64,000 bases of DNA from Leifsonia sp. 466MF (GTDB lineage Bacteria; Actinomycetota; Actinomycetes; Actinomycetales; Microbacteriaceae). The stretch lies in NCBI RefSeq assembly GCF_900100265.1, contig NZ_LT629696.1, positions 2,480,001-2,544,000 of the forward strand, in the 5' to 3' direction. Positions 16,524 through 25,722 of the stretch are shown here, piece by piece. The notes under the pieces were generated by a model. The model searched no databases. It saw only the letters and a list, made by a program, of their open reading frames with translations, and was not told the DNA's origin. Both the position numbers and the translations under genes were made by a program. The stretch's first letter is position 1, and every line of letters starts with the position of its first letter.

Positions 16524-19001
16524 TCAGCCGCCCTTCTTCTTCCCCGGCGACGTGGGCGTCGGTGTGCTGCCGCCACCCGGCGTCGGGTTGCCCGTCGCGG
16601 CAGCGCCCTGCCCGTTGCTGATCGTGAGCGTCACCGAATCCCCGTCTTCGAGCGACGCACCGGCGGCGGGGTCGCTCGAGGCGACCGTCCCGGCCGGCTG
16701 GTCGCTGGGCACGGGCGCGGAGTCGACGGTCACGTCGAGACCGAGGCCCTCGAGCAGCTTCTGCGCGACGTCCGGGGCCTTGCCCGTCACATCCGGCATC
16801 GTGATCTGGTCGCCGTAGAGCACGGCGTCCGTCGGCTCGGTGAAGTCGCCGCCGCCGTACGCCGCGTTCAGGGCCTTCAGGATCGGCTTGGCGATCGAGA
16901 ACTTCACGTTGCCCCCTCCGATGCCCTTGAAATACAGCGAGCGGAGGGGCGTCGAGCCCGAGACGTTCCCGACCCACGTGGCCGTCGCGACCTTGGTGGT
17001 GGATGTGATGAGCCAGTTCTCCAGGGAGTCGTCGGTGGTGCCGGTCTTGGCCATGATCGGGATGTCGTCGTACGGGTTGGCGCTCGCCGCCGTCCCTCCG
17101 CCCTTGATGACGCCCTCCAGCGCGTAGGTCACGCCCGCCGCGATCTCCGGCTTGAGGCCCTGCGTGCAGGTGGTCTTGCTGACCTTGTGGTCGCTGCCGT
17201 CGGCGTTCACCACCCGGTCGATCGCCACGGGCGTGCAGACCACGCCGTTGTTGGCGATGCCCGCGTAGGCGGTGGCCATCGTCAGAGGCGAGATGTAGTT
17301 CGTCCCGAGGATCATCGACGGCGTCTGCACCCACGGGTTGCTCTTCGAGGCGGGATGCACGCCGAGCCCCTTCGCCGCGTTCACGATCGAGCACAGGTCG
17401 ACCTTCGTGCCCATCTCGGCGAAGGCGGTGTTGACCGATTCGGCGGTCGCGGCCATCACCGAGAGCCGGCTGGCCGATCCCTCGTCGTTGGTCACCGGCC
17501 AGTCGGGGCCGTCGATGTTCGCGCAGGTGTTGGTGAAGTCGGAGGTCGGGAAGACGTGCTGCGAGGCGTTCACCGTCTCGTAGAGGCTGTGGCCGGCCTC
17601 CAGCCATGCCGCGAGGTCGAAGGCTTTGAACGTCGACCCGGTCTGGAAGCCCTGCGATCCGCCGTAGTCCTCGTCGGTGTTGTAGTTCACGGCCGTCGTG
17701 CCGTCGATGGGTGTGTCGGTGTTGTTGAAGCTGCGGTTCTGCACCATGGTCACGATGCGGCCGGTGCCCAGCTCCAGCGCCACGTTGCTCGCGCCCAGGT
17801 CGATGCCCGGACGGGAGCCCGGGATGTACTTGCTGAGGGAGGCCTGCGCCACCTGCTGCAGGTCGAGGTTGAGGGTGGTGTAGATCTTCAGGCCACCGCG
17901 GTTGAGGGTCTGCCAGCGATCGTCCGCCGTCGCGCCGTACGCGGGGTCGGTGAGGATCACGTCGCGCACGTAGTCGCAGAAGAACGCGGCGTTGTACTGC
18001 TGCGCCGCCGCGCATCCCTGGGTCGTCGGCGTGATCGCCGGCTGGATGGGCGTGGCCTTCGCAGCGTCGCGCTGCTGCTTCGTGATCGTGTGCGTGATGT
18101 ACATGCGGTCGAGCACGTAGTCGCGCCGCTCCTTGGTGAGTTTGTAGCCGTTGGCGGCGCCGTTGTCCTTGCTGTCCGGCTGGTCGATGCGCAGGTTGGC
18201 CGGGTTGTTCAGGATGGCTGCGAGCGTCGCCGCCTGGGCCAGATCCAGCTTGGCGGCGGTGGTGTTGAAGTAGTACTGGGCAGCGGCCTGGACGCCATAC
18301 ACCTGGCCGCCGAAGCCGACGACGTTGAGGTAGCCGGTGAGGATGTCCTTCTTGGTGTAGGTCTTCTCCACCTCGACCGCGTAGCGCATCTCCTGCACCT
18401 TGCGCTGAAGGGTCACTCCGGCGGCGTCGGCGTAGCAGGCCTGCACCTTCTTCTGGCTGGTGAGCGCCTCGCACTTCTCCACTTCGACGTTCTTCACGTA
18501 CTGCTGCGTGATCGACGACCCGCCCTGCACGTCACCGCCCGCGACCGTGGAGACGGCGCCGCGCAGGGTGCCCCAGATGTCGACGGCCCCCTCGGTGTAG
18601 AAGCGGGGGTCCTCGGCCGAGACGGTCGCATCCTTCACCGTCTGGGCGATCTGGTCCCAGGTGACGTCCTGCCTGTTCTGGGCGTAGAACGTGGCGATCG
18701 GCACATCCTGACCGCCCTGCTTCGCGTACACCGTCGAGTTCTGCGCGAACTGCTGGATGTGCAGGTCCGCCGGGAGCGCGTTGAAGTCGCTGGCGCCGGC
18801 CGCCGCCGCCACGCCGATTCCCAGGAAACCGGGCAGCACGAACAGGGAGCTGAGCACGGCTGCGACGAGCGCGAGACCGAGGAACTGCGCGATGAGCCCG
18901 CCGCGGGTGCGCGCGGGCTTCAGCTCGAAGCGCTTGACGGGCTCCAGCCGCTCGTCGATGGCGGCCAGGCGGGGATTGCGGGGTCGATCGGATGCGGGCA
19001 C
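16524..19001 (-). CDS. class A penicillin-binding protein (transglycosylase/transpeptidase) with C-terminal PASTA domain
   Basis: 825 residues from GTG 19001, preceded by a GGAGG ribosome binding site. A cytoplasmic tail and one membrane anchor (about 36-62) are followed by a GT51 transglycosylase domain with catalytic Glu130 (SAEDPRFY) and QGGSSITQQYVKN (159-171). The transpeptidase domain has SxxK at Ser456-Lys459 (TGSTFKAF), SVN at 522-524 and KTGT at 652-655. A PASTA repeat (MPDVTGKAPDVAQKLLEGLG) lies near 735-800, and a Pro/Gly/Thr-rich tail ends in KKKGG. It polymerises and cross-links peptidoglycan outside the membrane. The PASTA domain probably senses uncross-linked wall fragments. 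Confidence 0.95.
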   Translation of the reverse strand: MPASDRPRNPRLAAIDERLEPVKRFELKPARTRGGLIAQFLGLALVAAVLSSLFVLPGFLGIGVAAAAGASDFNALPADLHIQQFAQNSTVYAKQGGQDVPIATFYAQNRQDVTWDQIAQTVKDATVSAEDPRFYTEGAVDIWGTLRGAVSTVAGGDVQGGSSITQQYVKNVEVEKCEALTSQKKVQACYADAAGVTLQRKVQEMRYAVEVEKTYTKKDILTGYLNVVGFGGQVYGVQAAAQYYFNTTAAKLDLAQAATLAAILNNPANLRIDQPDSKDNGAANGYKLTKERRDYVLDRMYITHTITKQQRDAAKATPIQPAITPTTQGCAAAQQYNAAFFCDYVRDVILTDPAYGATADDRWQTLNRGGLKIYTTLNLDLQQVAQASLSKYIPGSRPGIDLGASNVALELGTGRIVTMVQNRSFNNTDTPIDGTTAVNYNTDEDYGGSQGFQTGSTFKAFDLAAWLEAGHSLYETVNASQHVFPTSDFTNTCANIDGPDWPVTNDEGSASRLSVMAATAESVNTAFAEMGTKVDLCSIVNAAKGLGVHPASKSNPWVQTPSMILGTNYISPLTMATAYAGIANNGVVCTPVAIDRVVNADGSDHKVSKTTCTQGLKPEIAAGVTYALEGVIKGGGTAASANPYDDIPIMAKTGTTDDSLENWLITSTTKVATATWVGNVSGSTPLRSLYFKGIGGGNVKFSIAKPILKALNAAYGGGDFTEPTDAVLYGDQITMPDVTGKAPDVAQKLLEGLGLDVTVDSAPVPSDQPAGTVASSDPAAGASLEDGDSVTLTISNGQGAAATGNPTPGGGSTPTPTSPGKKKGG

Positions 19002-19022
19002 GCCCTCCAACAAACCAGCCGA

Positions 19023-19040
19023 CCCTGGATGAGTCCAGGG
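19023..19040. repeat. small hairpin upstream of the penicillin-binding protein gene
   Basis: CCCTGG-ATGAGT-CCAGGG, a 6-bp stem in the probable leader of the minus-strand penicillin-binding protein gene. It may be fortuitous. Confidence 0.3.
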
Positions 19041-19133
19041 GTTTGGGTGTGCGTCGCTTTGGAGACGTTCAGGATGCGCACATCCCGCCCCGCCCGGTGG
19101 GTCGCGACACGCCGTTACCGCGCCCGCCTCCGG

Positions 19134-19194
19134 ATCCGTGGGTCGCAACACGCCGTTACGGCGCGCGCATTACGGCGTGTTGCGACCCACGGAT
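19134..19194. repeat. palindromic repeat, family 2, with perfect 23-nt arms
   Basis: Left arm from ATCCGTGGGTCGCAACACGC (19134) to 19156 and right arm 19172-19194 are exact reverse complements over 23 nt around a 15-nt loop. A degenerate extra half-copy, GGTGGGTCGCGACACGCCGT, lies just upstream at 19096-19115. The core CGCAACACGCCG is shared with the repeat at 4583-4634. Confidence 0.85.
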
Positions 19195-19212
19195 GCGTGG
19201 CGGCGGACGCAC

Positions 19213-19246
19213 GAAGCGCCGGCCCTGCGAACAGGACCGGCGCTTC
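19213..19246 (-). terminator. terminator hairpin after the Clp gene
   Basis: GAAGCGCCGG (19213-19222) pairs with CCGGCGCTTC (19237-19246), and the inner CCTG/CAGG extends the stem. It lies 20 nt beyond the stop of the minus-strand Clp ATPase gene. No T-run, as is common for actinobacterial terminators. Confidence 0.65.
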
Positions 19247-19265
19247 GGTGGGAGGTGCGGGGCGG

Positions 19266-21812
19266 TTACGCCGCGAGCGGGAGTGCCGCAGGAGCCGCGG
19301 CGACCCGCAGGTCGCCGGCCTCGGCGTCCACGATCACACGGCCGCCCTCGGAGAGCTCGCCGCTGACCATGAGCTCGGCGATGCGGTCGTCGACCTCGCG
19401 CTGGATGACGCGGCGGAGCGGGCGGGCGCCGTACTCCGGCTCGTAGCCGGCGTCGGCGATCCAGGCGACTGCCGCATCCGTCGCCTCGAAGGCGATGTCG
19501 CGGGCGGACAGCCGGGAGGCCGTCGCGGTGAGCAGCAGGCGGACGATGTCGCGGAGCTGCTCGGCATCCAGCTTCCGGAACAGCACGATCTCGTCGATGC
19601 GGTTCAGGAACTCGGGGCGCATGGCCTCGCGCAGCTTGCCCATGACCCGGTCGCGGATGTCCTTTTCCGAGGAGAAGCCGTCCGAGCCGGCCGGGACGAA
19701 GCCGAGCGCGCCGCTCCGCGACGCCAGGAACTCCGAGCCCAGGTTGGAGGTCATGATGACGACCGTGTTCCGGAAGTCGACCGTCCGGCCTTGGCCGTCG
19801 GTAAGGCGGCCGTCGTCGAGCACCTGCAGCAGCAGGTTGAACACGTCCGGGTGGGCCTTCTCGATCTCGTCGAACAGCACCACCGAGTACGGGTTGCGGC
19901 GCACGCGCTCGGTCAGCTGACCGGCCTCGTCGTAGCCGACGTACCCGGGAGGGGCGCCGACCAGACGCGCGACCGTGTGGCGCTCGCCGAACTCGCTCAT
20001 GTCGAAGCGCAGCATCGCCTTCTCGTCGCCGAACAGCGACGACGCGAGCGACTTCGCCAGCTCGGTCTTCCCCACGCCCGTCGGGCCGAGGAAGAGGAAG
20101 CTGCCGACCGGGCGGCGCTCGTCACCGAGGCCGGTGCGGTTGCGGCGGACGGCCTTCGCGACCGCGACGACCGCGTCGTCCTGACCGATCACGCGGTGGT
20201 GCAGCTCCGACTCGAGACGCGCGAGGCGCTCACGGTCGGCCTCACCGATGCGCGACACCGGGATGCCGGTCGACCGGGACACGATGGCCGCGATCTCGGG
20301 CTCGCCGACGACGGCCTCGACCCGCGGGGCGGAACCGAGCTCGTCCAGCGAACGCTGCACGGCCTCGATCTCGTCACGCAGACGCGACGCCTCCTCGTAG
20401 TGCTCGGCCGCGACGGCGGAGTTCTTCTCGGACTCCAGCGTGGCCAGGCGCTCCATCAGAGCGGACGTGTCGACGCGCTTGCCCAGCGACAGGCGCAGAC
20501 GCGCTCCGGCCTGGTCGATCAGGTCGATGGCCTTGTCGGGCAGGAAGCGGTCGGAGATGTACCGGTCGGAGAGCTCCACGGCGGCGCGGATCGCGTCGGC
20601 CGTGTAGGTCACGCCGTGGTGCTCCTCGTACGCGGCACGGAGGCCGTCGAGGATGAGGACCGCGTCCTCCACCGACGGCTCGCCGACGGTCACCGGCTGG
20701 AACCGGCGCTCGAGCGCCGGGTCCTTCTCGATGCGGCGGTACTCCTTGAGCGTCGTCGCGCCGACCAGGTGCAGGTCGCCGCGGGCCAGGCGGGGCTTCA
20801 GGATGTTGCCCGCGTCCATCCCGCCGGACTCGCCGGACCCTCCCGCGCCGACCACGGTGTGCAGCTCGTCGATGAACACGATCAGCTCGTCCTTGCCGTC
20901 GCTGATCTCGTCCATGAGCTTGGTGAGCCGCTCTTCGAAGTCGCCGCGGTACCGGGTCCCCGCGACCATGCCGGCCAGGTCGAGCGAGACGACCTTCTTT
21001 TCCTGCAGCTGCTCGGGCACGTCGCCGGAGACGATCGCGCGGGCGAGGCCCTCGACGATCGCCGTCTTGCCGACGCCGGCCTCACCGACCAGCACCGGGT
21101 TGTTCTTGGTGCGGCGGGAGAGGATCTCGACGGTCTGCTCGATCTCGTCCAGGCGTCCGATCACCGGGTCGAGCTTGCCGTCGCGGGCGAGCGCGGTCAG
21201 GTCGGTGCCGAACTGGTCGAGCATCGGGGTCTGCGAGTCGTCCTGCGCGGCGTCCGCGTCGCCCGGCTGGCCGGCGCCGACGGTGGTGCTCTGACGCATC
21301 GCCTCGGTCAGGGCCTCCGGCGTCACGCCGGCGGCCTGCAGCACGCGACCGGCCGGGGCGTCCCGCCCGATCACGAGCGCGAAGAAGACGTGCTCGGGGT
21401 CGATGTAGGTCGAACCGGAGGCCTGCGCCACCTGGTACGCGTGGAAGAGGGCACGCTGGAGCGGCCCGGTGATGGATGCGCCGTCCGCCTGGATCACGTC
21501 GCCCGCAGCGGGCAGGCGCGACTCGGCGGCCTCGGCCACCCGGGAGGGGTCGACGCCGATGCGGCGCATGGCGTCGGCGGCCGGCTCCTGCTCGGCCATC
21601 ACGCGCAGAACGTGCAGCGCGTCGAGCTCGCTGTGGCCGTGCTGCAGCGCGAACCGTCCGGCCTCCGCCAGGATCTCCTGGGTACGCCGACTGAGGAAGC
21701 GGCTGATGTCGATGGAGCGTGCGTTACGCGCACGCTCACCCGCGAGGTACCGGGCGAGGAACTCGTCGAACGAGTTGGCGCCGTCACCGTCGGGAGTGAA
21801 GTTCTCAGGCAC
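19266..21812 (-). CDS. ATP-dependent Clp-type AAA+ chaperone/unfoldase (ClpC-like, HspR-regulated)
   Basis: 848 residues from GTG 21812, with AGGAG seven nt upstream. An N-terminal extension precedes a Clp N domain (about 40-175). The first AAA module has Walker A GEAGVGKT (243-250). The linker between modules is short and UVR-like ([20 protein letters not shown]), not the 120-residue coiled coil of ClpB, so the protein is closer to ClpC. The second AAA module has [12 protein letters not shown]. It unfolds or disaggregates proteins using ATP, possibly with ClpP. A HAIR-like HspR operator lies directly upstream, which is unusual for ClpC and typical of clpB, so the exact name is left open. Confidence 0.9.
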   Translation of the reverse strand: MPENFTPDGDGANSFDEFLARYLAGERARNARSIDISRFLSRRTQEILAEAGRFALQHGHSELDALHVLRVMAEQEPAADAMRRIGVDPSRVAEAAESRLPAAGDVIQADGASITGPLQRALFHAYQVAQASGSTYIDPEHVFFALVIGRDAPAGRVLQAAGVTPEALTEAMRQSTTVGAGQPGDADAAQDDSQTPMLDQFGTDLTALARDGKLDPVIGRLDEIEQTVEILSRRTKNNPVLVGEAGVGKTAIVEGLARAIVSGDVPEQLQEKKVVSLDLAGMVAGTRYRGDFEERLTKLMDEISDGKDELIVFIDELHTVVGAGGSGESGGMDAGNILKPRLARGDLHLVGATTLKEYRRIEKDPALERRFQPVTVGEPSVEDAVLILDGLRAAYEEHHGVTYTADAIRAAVELSDRYISDRFLPDKAIDLIDQAGARLRLSLGKRVDTSALMERLATLESEKNSAVAAEHYEEASRLRDEIEAVQRSLDELGSAPRVEAVVGEPEIAAIVSRSTGIPVSRIGEADRERLARLESELHHRVIGQDDAVVAVAKAVRRNRTGLGDERRPVGSFLFLGPTGVGKTELAKSLASSLFGDEKAMLRFDMSEFGERHTVARLVGAPPGYVGYDEAGQLTERVRRNPYSVVLFDEIEKAHPDVFNLLLQVLDDGRLTDGQGRTVDFRNTVVIMTSNLGSEFLASRSGALGFVPAGSDGFSSEKDIRDRVMGKLREAMRPEFLNRIDEIVLFRKLDAEQLRDIVRLLLTATASRLSARDIAFEATDAAVAWIADAGYEPEYGARPLRRVIQREVDDRIAELMVSGELSEGGRVIVDAEAGDLRVAAAPAALPLAA

Positions 21813-21832
21813 GTGTTCTCCTGTTTCTGAAA

Positions 21833-21853
21833 GTTGAGCCTTGTGCACTCAAG
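21833..21853 (-). promoter_or_regulatory. HAIR element (HspR operator) upstream of the Clp gene
   Basis: On the minus strand CTTGAGT-GCACAAG-GCTCAAC matches the established HAIR consensus CTTGAGT-N7-ACTCAAG: the first half-site is perfect and the second matches 5 of 7 with the right spacing. It ends 20 nt before the GTG start. Confidence 0.75.
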
Positions 21854-21922
21854 TCCAACGCAGGAGGGGCGGCCTTATTCCCGTGTGCCCGATTCCGTCA
21901 TGCCCCGAAGCCTCCCGACCCG

Positions 21923-22741
21923 TCACTCACCCGAATCGAGGGCGTCGAGCGCGGCCGCATCCTCCGCCGACAGCTCGAAGTCGACGTCGGCGTTCTCGCG
22001 GATGCGCTCGGGCGTCGTCGACTTCGGCAGCGGCAGGATGTCCTTCTGCAGCAGGTAGCGGATGCTCACCTGGGCCACCGACTTGCCGTACTTGTCGGCG
22101 ATCTCCTTGATGTCGCGGTTGTCGAGCAGGCGCCCGGTCGCGAGCGGCGAGTAGCCCTCGACGAGGATGTCGTGCTCCTTGCTGTACGCCGTCGTCTCGG
22201 GCTGGGTGTTCCCGACGAACCAGCGGATCTGGTTCGCGTGCGGCACCACCTCGGTGGCGTCGATCAGCGACTCGAGGTCGGCGACTTCGAAGTTGCTGAC
22301 GCCGATCGAGCGGGTGCGCCCCTGCTCGTAGAGCTCCTCGAAGACCTTCCACACCTCGATATTGCCCGCCCGGTGGTCGCTGCCGATGGCGTTCCACGGC
22401 CACGGCGCGTGGATGAGATAGAGGTCGATCGGGCCGAGGTCGAGCAGCGCGGTGGACCGGTCGAAGGCGTGCCGGGCGCCGTCCGCATCCTTGACCTCGG
22501 CGGGGCACTTGGTGGTGATGAAGAGCTCTTCGCGCGGGATGCCGCTGTCGCGGACCGCGCGGCCGACGCTGGCCTCGTTGCCGTAGGCGCGCGCGGTGTC
22601 GATGTGCCGGTAGCCCGCGTCGAGAGCGGTGCGGACCGAGTCGTACGTCTCGGAGCCGTCCGGGATCTGCCAGGTGCCGAACCCGATCTTCGGGATGGTG
22701 ACGCCGTTCGACAGGGTGAAGGTGTCGGTGAGTGCGGGCAT
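21923..22741 (-). CDS. aldo/keto reductase
   Basis: 272 residues from ATG 22741, preceded by a GAGAGGAAC ribosome binding site. The complete AKR catalytic tetrad is visible: Asp48 (RHIDTARAY), Tyr53 (AYGNE), Lys78 (FITTKCPAE) and His111 (LYLIHAPWP). NADPH-binding residues near the C-terminus are LPKSTTPERIREN. It resembles 2,5-diketo-D-gluconate reductase-type enzymes that reduce small aldehydes and ketones. It stands alone between the Clp gene and an Lrp regulator on the same strand. Confidence 0.9.
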   Translation of the reverse strand: MPALTDTFTLSNGVTIPKIGFGTWQIPDGSETYDSVRTALDAGYRHIDTARAYGNEASVGRAVRDSGIPREELFITTKCPAEVKDADGARHAFDRSTALLDLGPIDLYLIHAPWPWNAIGSDHRAGNIEVWKVFEELYEQGRTRSIGVSNFEVADLESLIDATEVVPHANQIRWFVGNTQPETTAYSKEHDILVEGYSPLATGRLLDNRDIKEIADKYGKSVAQVSIRYLLQKDILPLPKSTTPERIRENADVDFELSAEDAAALDALDSGE

Positions 22742-22797
22742 GCGTTGTTCCTCTCTCGGAAGGATGCGGTGCCGCACATCGTAGCCCGCGCGCGGGA

Positions 22798-23253
22798 TCA
22801 GTCCACCGGCTCCGGGCTCCCGTTGCGCAGGTGCTCGTAGACGACGCTGGTGCGCACATCGGCGATCTCCCGGCGCTGCGTCAGCCGGTCGATCACGAAC
22901 GCGTACAGGCTCTCGTTGTCGGCGACGGCGACGTGGACGATGAAGTCCTCGTTGCCGCTCGTGACGAAGACGCCGAGGGTCTCGGGAAGTGAGGCCACCC
23001 AGTCGCGAAACCCCTCGATGACCGGCCGGGACGGCGGGCGGATGCGCACAGCGATGAGCGCCTGAACGGGCCGGCCGATGGATGCGAGGTCGACATCCAG
23101 CACCGCCCCGCGGATGATTCCCTTCCGCCGGAGCGCCCGCGTCCGTTCCAGCGCGGTGCTCGGCGAGACGCCGACGGCCGCGGCGACGTCGCGATTGCTC
23201 TTCCGTGCATCCGACTGCAGTTCGCGCAGGATCGCCCGATCAAGTTCGTCCAT
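22798..23253 (-). CDS. Lrp/AsnC-family transcriptional regulator
   Basis: 151 residues. The N-terminal winged helix-turn-helix begins MDELDRAILRELQSDARKSN with the recognition region AAAVGVSPSTALERTRALRR. The C-terminal RAM domain (LIAVRIRPPS to HLRNG) would bind an amino acid-like ligand and form oligomers. It faces the divergent DUF2000 gene, with a palindrome in the shared promoter region, so that gene is a probable target along with itself. TATCCT ends 7 nt before the ATG, suggesting a leaderless transcript. Confidence 0.9.
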   Translation of the reverse strand: MDELDRAILRELQSDARKSNRDVAAAVGVSPSTALERTRALRRKGIIRGAVLDVDLASIGRPVQALIAVRIRPPSRPVIEGFRDWVASLPETLGVFVTSGNEDFIVHVAVADNESLYAFVIDRLTQRREIADVRTSVVYEHLRNGSPEPVD

Positions 23254-23260
23254 GACGCCC

Positions 23261-23266
23261 AGGATA
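23261..23266 (-). promoter_or_regulatory. -10 box (TATCCT) of the Lrp-type gene, probably leaderless
   Basis: TATCCT on the minus strand, 7 nt before the ATG at 23253. The palindrome at 23276-23290 lies just upstream, suited to autoregulation. Confidence 0.45.
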
Positions 23267-23275
23267 GAGCACGCG

Positions 23276-23290
23276 CCGAACGAAGTTCGG
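23276..23290. promoter_or_regulatory. palindrome, candidate operator of the Lrp-type regulator
   Basis: CCGAAC-GAA-GTTCGG is a perfect 6-3-6 inverted repeat in the 103-nt divergent promoter region between the Lrp-type gene and the DUF2000 gene. Confidence 0.45.
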
Positions 23291-23356
23291 GGTTCAAGCG
23301 CTGTCTCCTCGGATTCTGTAGCTTCGACCCCATCTCACCGAACGAGAGGACTACGA

Positions 23357-23821
23357 ATGGCGGATCAGGTCGGCTTCCTGCCCGACGAGGTGGACACGGC
23401 GGCGCCCACGCGCGCGGCGCGCCTGAAGTGGGTCGTCGTCGTCGACGAGTCCCTTCCGACGGGCATCGCGGCCAACGCGGCGATCTGCACCGCAGCGGCG
23501 ACGGCTGCGGGCGTCACCGGGCTGCTCGGACCGGACGCGGTGGATGCGGACGGCAGCACGCATCCCGGGCTCCCGTGGGCGGGATGCTCGGTGCTTCGCG
23601 CGAGCGGTGAGCAGCTGGCGGCGATCCGGGCGAAGGCGGCCGCATCGGAGGGCGTCTTCGTTGCGGACATGCCCGCCGCCGCGCAGCTGACGCGGGTCTA
23701 CGACGAATACCTCGAGACGGTCGCCGGGACAGCATCCGACGCCCTCCCCTGCTACGCGGTGAGCGTGGTGGGTCCCCGAAACCGCGTCGACAAGATCGTA
23801 GGGCGGCTCGCCCTGCTCTGA
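23357..23821 (+). CDS. DUF2000 domain protein
   Basis: 154 residues. The sequence LKWVVVVDESLPTGIAANA is the characteristic start of DUF2000, a small alpha/beta fold related to peptidyl-tRNA hydrolase 2. It continues with ARVYDEYLETV-like and YAVSVVGPRNRVDKIVGRL segments. No enzymatic role is proven for the family. It is divergent from the Lrp/AsnC regulator, a pairing that suggests amino acid-responsive control. AGAGGACTACGA before ATG 23357 offers a ribosome binding site. Confidence 0.8.
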   Translation: MADQVGFLPDEVDTAAPTRAARLKWVVVVDESLPTGIAANAAICTAAATAAGVTGLLGPDAVDADGSTHPGLPWAGCSVLRASGEQLAAIRAKAAASEGVFVADMPAAAQLTRVYDEYLETVAGTASDALPCYAVSVVGPRNRVDKIVGRLALL

Positions 23822-23855
23822 GTGCGCGCCCCTGCCCGATGTCGGTGCCCCGCGG

Positions 23856-23861
23856 TAGCGT
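23856..23861 (+). promoter_or_regulatory. -10 box (TAGCGT) of a probable leaderless promoter
   Basis: TAGCGT ends 6 nt before the ATG at 23868 of the alpha/beta hydrolase gene. Confidence 0.4.
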
Positions 23862-23867
23862 CGCCCC

Positions 23868-24578
23868 ATGCAGATGGTTCTCGTCCCCGGTTTCTGGCTC
23901 GGCGCCGACGCGTGGCGGGAGGTGATCCCGGCCATCGAGAGCGCGGGCCATACGGCGCATCCGCTCACGCTTCCCGGCCTCGAGTCGCGCGACACCGACC
24001 GCAGCCGCATCCGTGTGCGCGACCATGTGGATGCGATCGTGCGCGCCATCGACGAGCTGGGCGGCGACGAGCGGGATGTGGTGCTCGTCGGTCATTCCGG
24101 CGGCGGCCCCCTGGCCTATGCGGCCACCGGCGAACGTCCGGATCGCGTTGCGCGCACGGTGTACGTCGACTCCTGGCCGCTCGGGCCCGGCGGGTCCGTC
24201 GCACCCGACCTGCCGGCGGCCGACGGCCAGGTCGAGCTTCCCGACTGGGAGGACTTCGAGGATGCCGACCTCATCGACCTGACCGACGAGCAGCGCGACG
24301 AGTTCCGCCGGATCGCCGTGCCGGAACCGGCCGATGTCGTCGCCGGTCCGATCGAGCTCGCCGACGACTCCCGCCGGCGCGCGGTGCCGGCCACCATCGT
24401 CGCGTGCGAGTTCACGCCCGCCGACCTGCGCTCGTGGCTCGACGGCGGCGAGCCGGCCGTTGCCGAGGTCGGGCGCCTTGAGCGCTGGGACGTGGTGGAG
24501 CTGCCGACCGGGCACTGGCCGATGTTCACCCGGCCGTCGGAGCTGGGCGCGCTCCTGGCAGAGCTCGCGGACCGCTGA
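23868..24578 (+). CDS. alpha/beta hydrolase
   Basis: 236 residues of the small alpha/beta-hydrolase type. The nucleophile elbow is VLVGHSGGG with Ser77. The oxyanion strand is LVPGFWLGADAW (5-16). The catalytic His is likely in ELPTGHWPMFTRP near residue 215, and an Asp lies in the preceding strands. It resembles esterase or salicylate-esterase-like proteins. The substrate is unknown. The next gene starts 22 nt after its stop. Confidence 0.82.
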   Translation: MQMVLVPGFWLGADAWREVIPAIESAGHTAHPLTLPGLESRDTDRSRIRVRDHVDAIVRAIDELGGDERDVVLVGHSGGGPLAYAATGERPDRVARTVYVDSWPLGPGGSVAPDLPAADGQVELPDWEDFEDADLIDLTDEQRDEFRRIAVPEPADVVAGPIELADDSRRRAVPATIVACEFTPADLRSWLDGGEPAVAEVGRLERWDVVELPTGHWPMFTRPSELGALLAELADR

Positions 24579-24600
24579 GCGCTGCGAGATCGCCGTAGCC

Positions 24601-25686
24601 ATGACGGAGATGCTGGATCGCGACGAGGCGCGCCGCATCGCGGTGCGCGCGCAACGGCTCGACGCCGAACGGCCGGTCGGCCTCGTCCCGCTGGTCGAGC
24701 ACCTGACCTTCCTGCAGCTCGACCCGACCGCCGCCATCGCCCCGAGTGCGGACCTGATCGCCTTCACGCGACTCGGGGCGTCGTATCGACCGGAGCAGCT
24801 CGCCGAGGCGGTCGAGCACGACCGCACCCTGTACGAACTGAAGGCGCAGGACGACCCTGTGCAGCCTCCGTTCGCCATGGTCCGCCCGGTGACCGATCTC
24901 GGGCTGAACCTGGACCGGATGGCGGCCGGTCCCATCCACCGCGGGTGGCGGGCGTGGCTCGAAGCGAACCCGAGGTTCCGGCGCGACGTGCTCGACCGGC
25001 TGCGCGACGCGGGTCCGCTGCTCTCGAAGGACATCCCGGACACGGCGGAGGTGCCCTGGCAGTCGAGTGGATGGACGCACGAGAAGAACGTCACCCACAT
25101 GCTGGAACTGCTGCAGGGTCTGGGCGAGGTCGCCGTCGCCGGGCGGATCGGCCGCCAGCGCACGTGGGACCTCGCCGAACGGGTGTACCCGACCGGCATC
25201 GAGGTCGTCCCGGAACCGGAGGCAACCCGGCTGCGCGATGAGCGCCGCCTGCGCGCCCTCGGCATCGCCCGTCCGCAGCTCGTCGGAGACGCGGGCGTCC
25301 CCGTGCGCGTCGAGGGCAGCGACCGCGAGTGGCGGGTCGATCCCGCCGCTGTCGGCCACCCGTTCGCCGGCCGCACGGCGCTGCTGTCGCCCTTCGATCG
25401 GCTCATCCACGACCGGGTGCGGTCGCAGGAGCTGTTCGGGTTCGAGTACCTGCTGGAGATGTACAAACCGGCCGCGAAGCGCCGCTGGGGCTACTTCGCG
25501 TTGCCGATCCTGCACGAGGACCGCCTGGTCGGTAAGCTCGACGCCGTGGCGGACCGGAAGGCCGGAGTGCTGCGCGTCGCCGCGGTCCACGAGGACGAGC
25601 CGTTCGGCCCCAGCACACGCGACGCCGTCGATGCCGCGATCGACGACCTGGCCGCGTGGCTGGGGCTGACGGTCACCCGAGACTGA
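24601..25686 (+). CDS. AlkZ/YcaQ-like winged-helix DNA glycosylase
   Basis: 361 residues of the HTH_42 (YcaQ/AlkZ) family, built of tandem winged helices. The catalytic Q-hydrophobic-D/Q motif of the family is present as Gln39-Leu40-Asp41 in TFLQLDPTAAI. Further family segments are GPLLSKDIPD, WTHEKNVTHMLELL and LLSPFDRLIHDR. Known members unhook interstrand crosslinks or excise bulky alkylated bases. This gene adds to the DNA repair functions in the window but is not part of the ligase-UdgX group. ATG 24601 is the first start that leaves the upstream hydrolase intact. Confidence 0.85.
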   Translation: MTEMLDRDEARRIAVRAQRLDAERPVGLVPLVEHLTFLQLDPTAAIAPSADLIAFTRLGASYRPEQLAEAVEHDRTLYELKAQDDPVQPPFAMVRPVTDLGLNLDRMAAGPIHRGWRAWLEANPRFRRDVLDRLRDAGPLLSKDIPDTAEVPWQSSGWTHEKNVTHMLELLQGLGEVAVAGRIGRQRTWDLAERVYPTGIEVVPEPEATRLRDERRLRALGIARPQLVGDAGVPVRVEGSDREWRVDPAAVGHPFAGRTALLSPFDRLIHDRVRSQELFGFEYLLEMYKPAAKRRWGYFALPILHEDRLVGKLDAVADRKAGVLRVAAVHEDEPFGPSTRDAVDAAIDDLAAWLGLTVTRD

Positions 25687-25722
25687 CCGCCCGGCGGTGC
25701 CGGACCGCCCTGCGGCGCAGGG

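Noticed and set aside
17187..21830. A 1547-codon open frame on the plus strand
   Set aside because: It lies antisense to the penicillin-binding protein and Clp genes, which carry full catalytic motifs. Its composition (Arg, Val, Gly, His-rich without any domain) is typical of a high-GC shadow frame.
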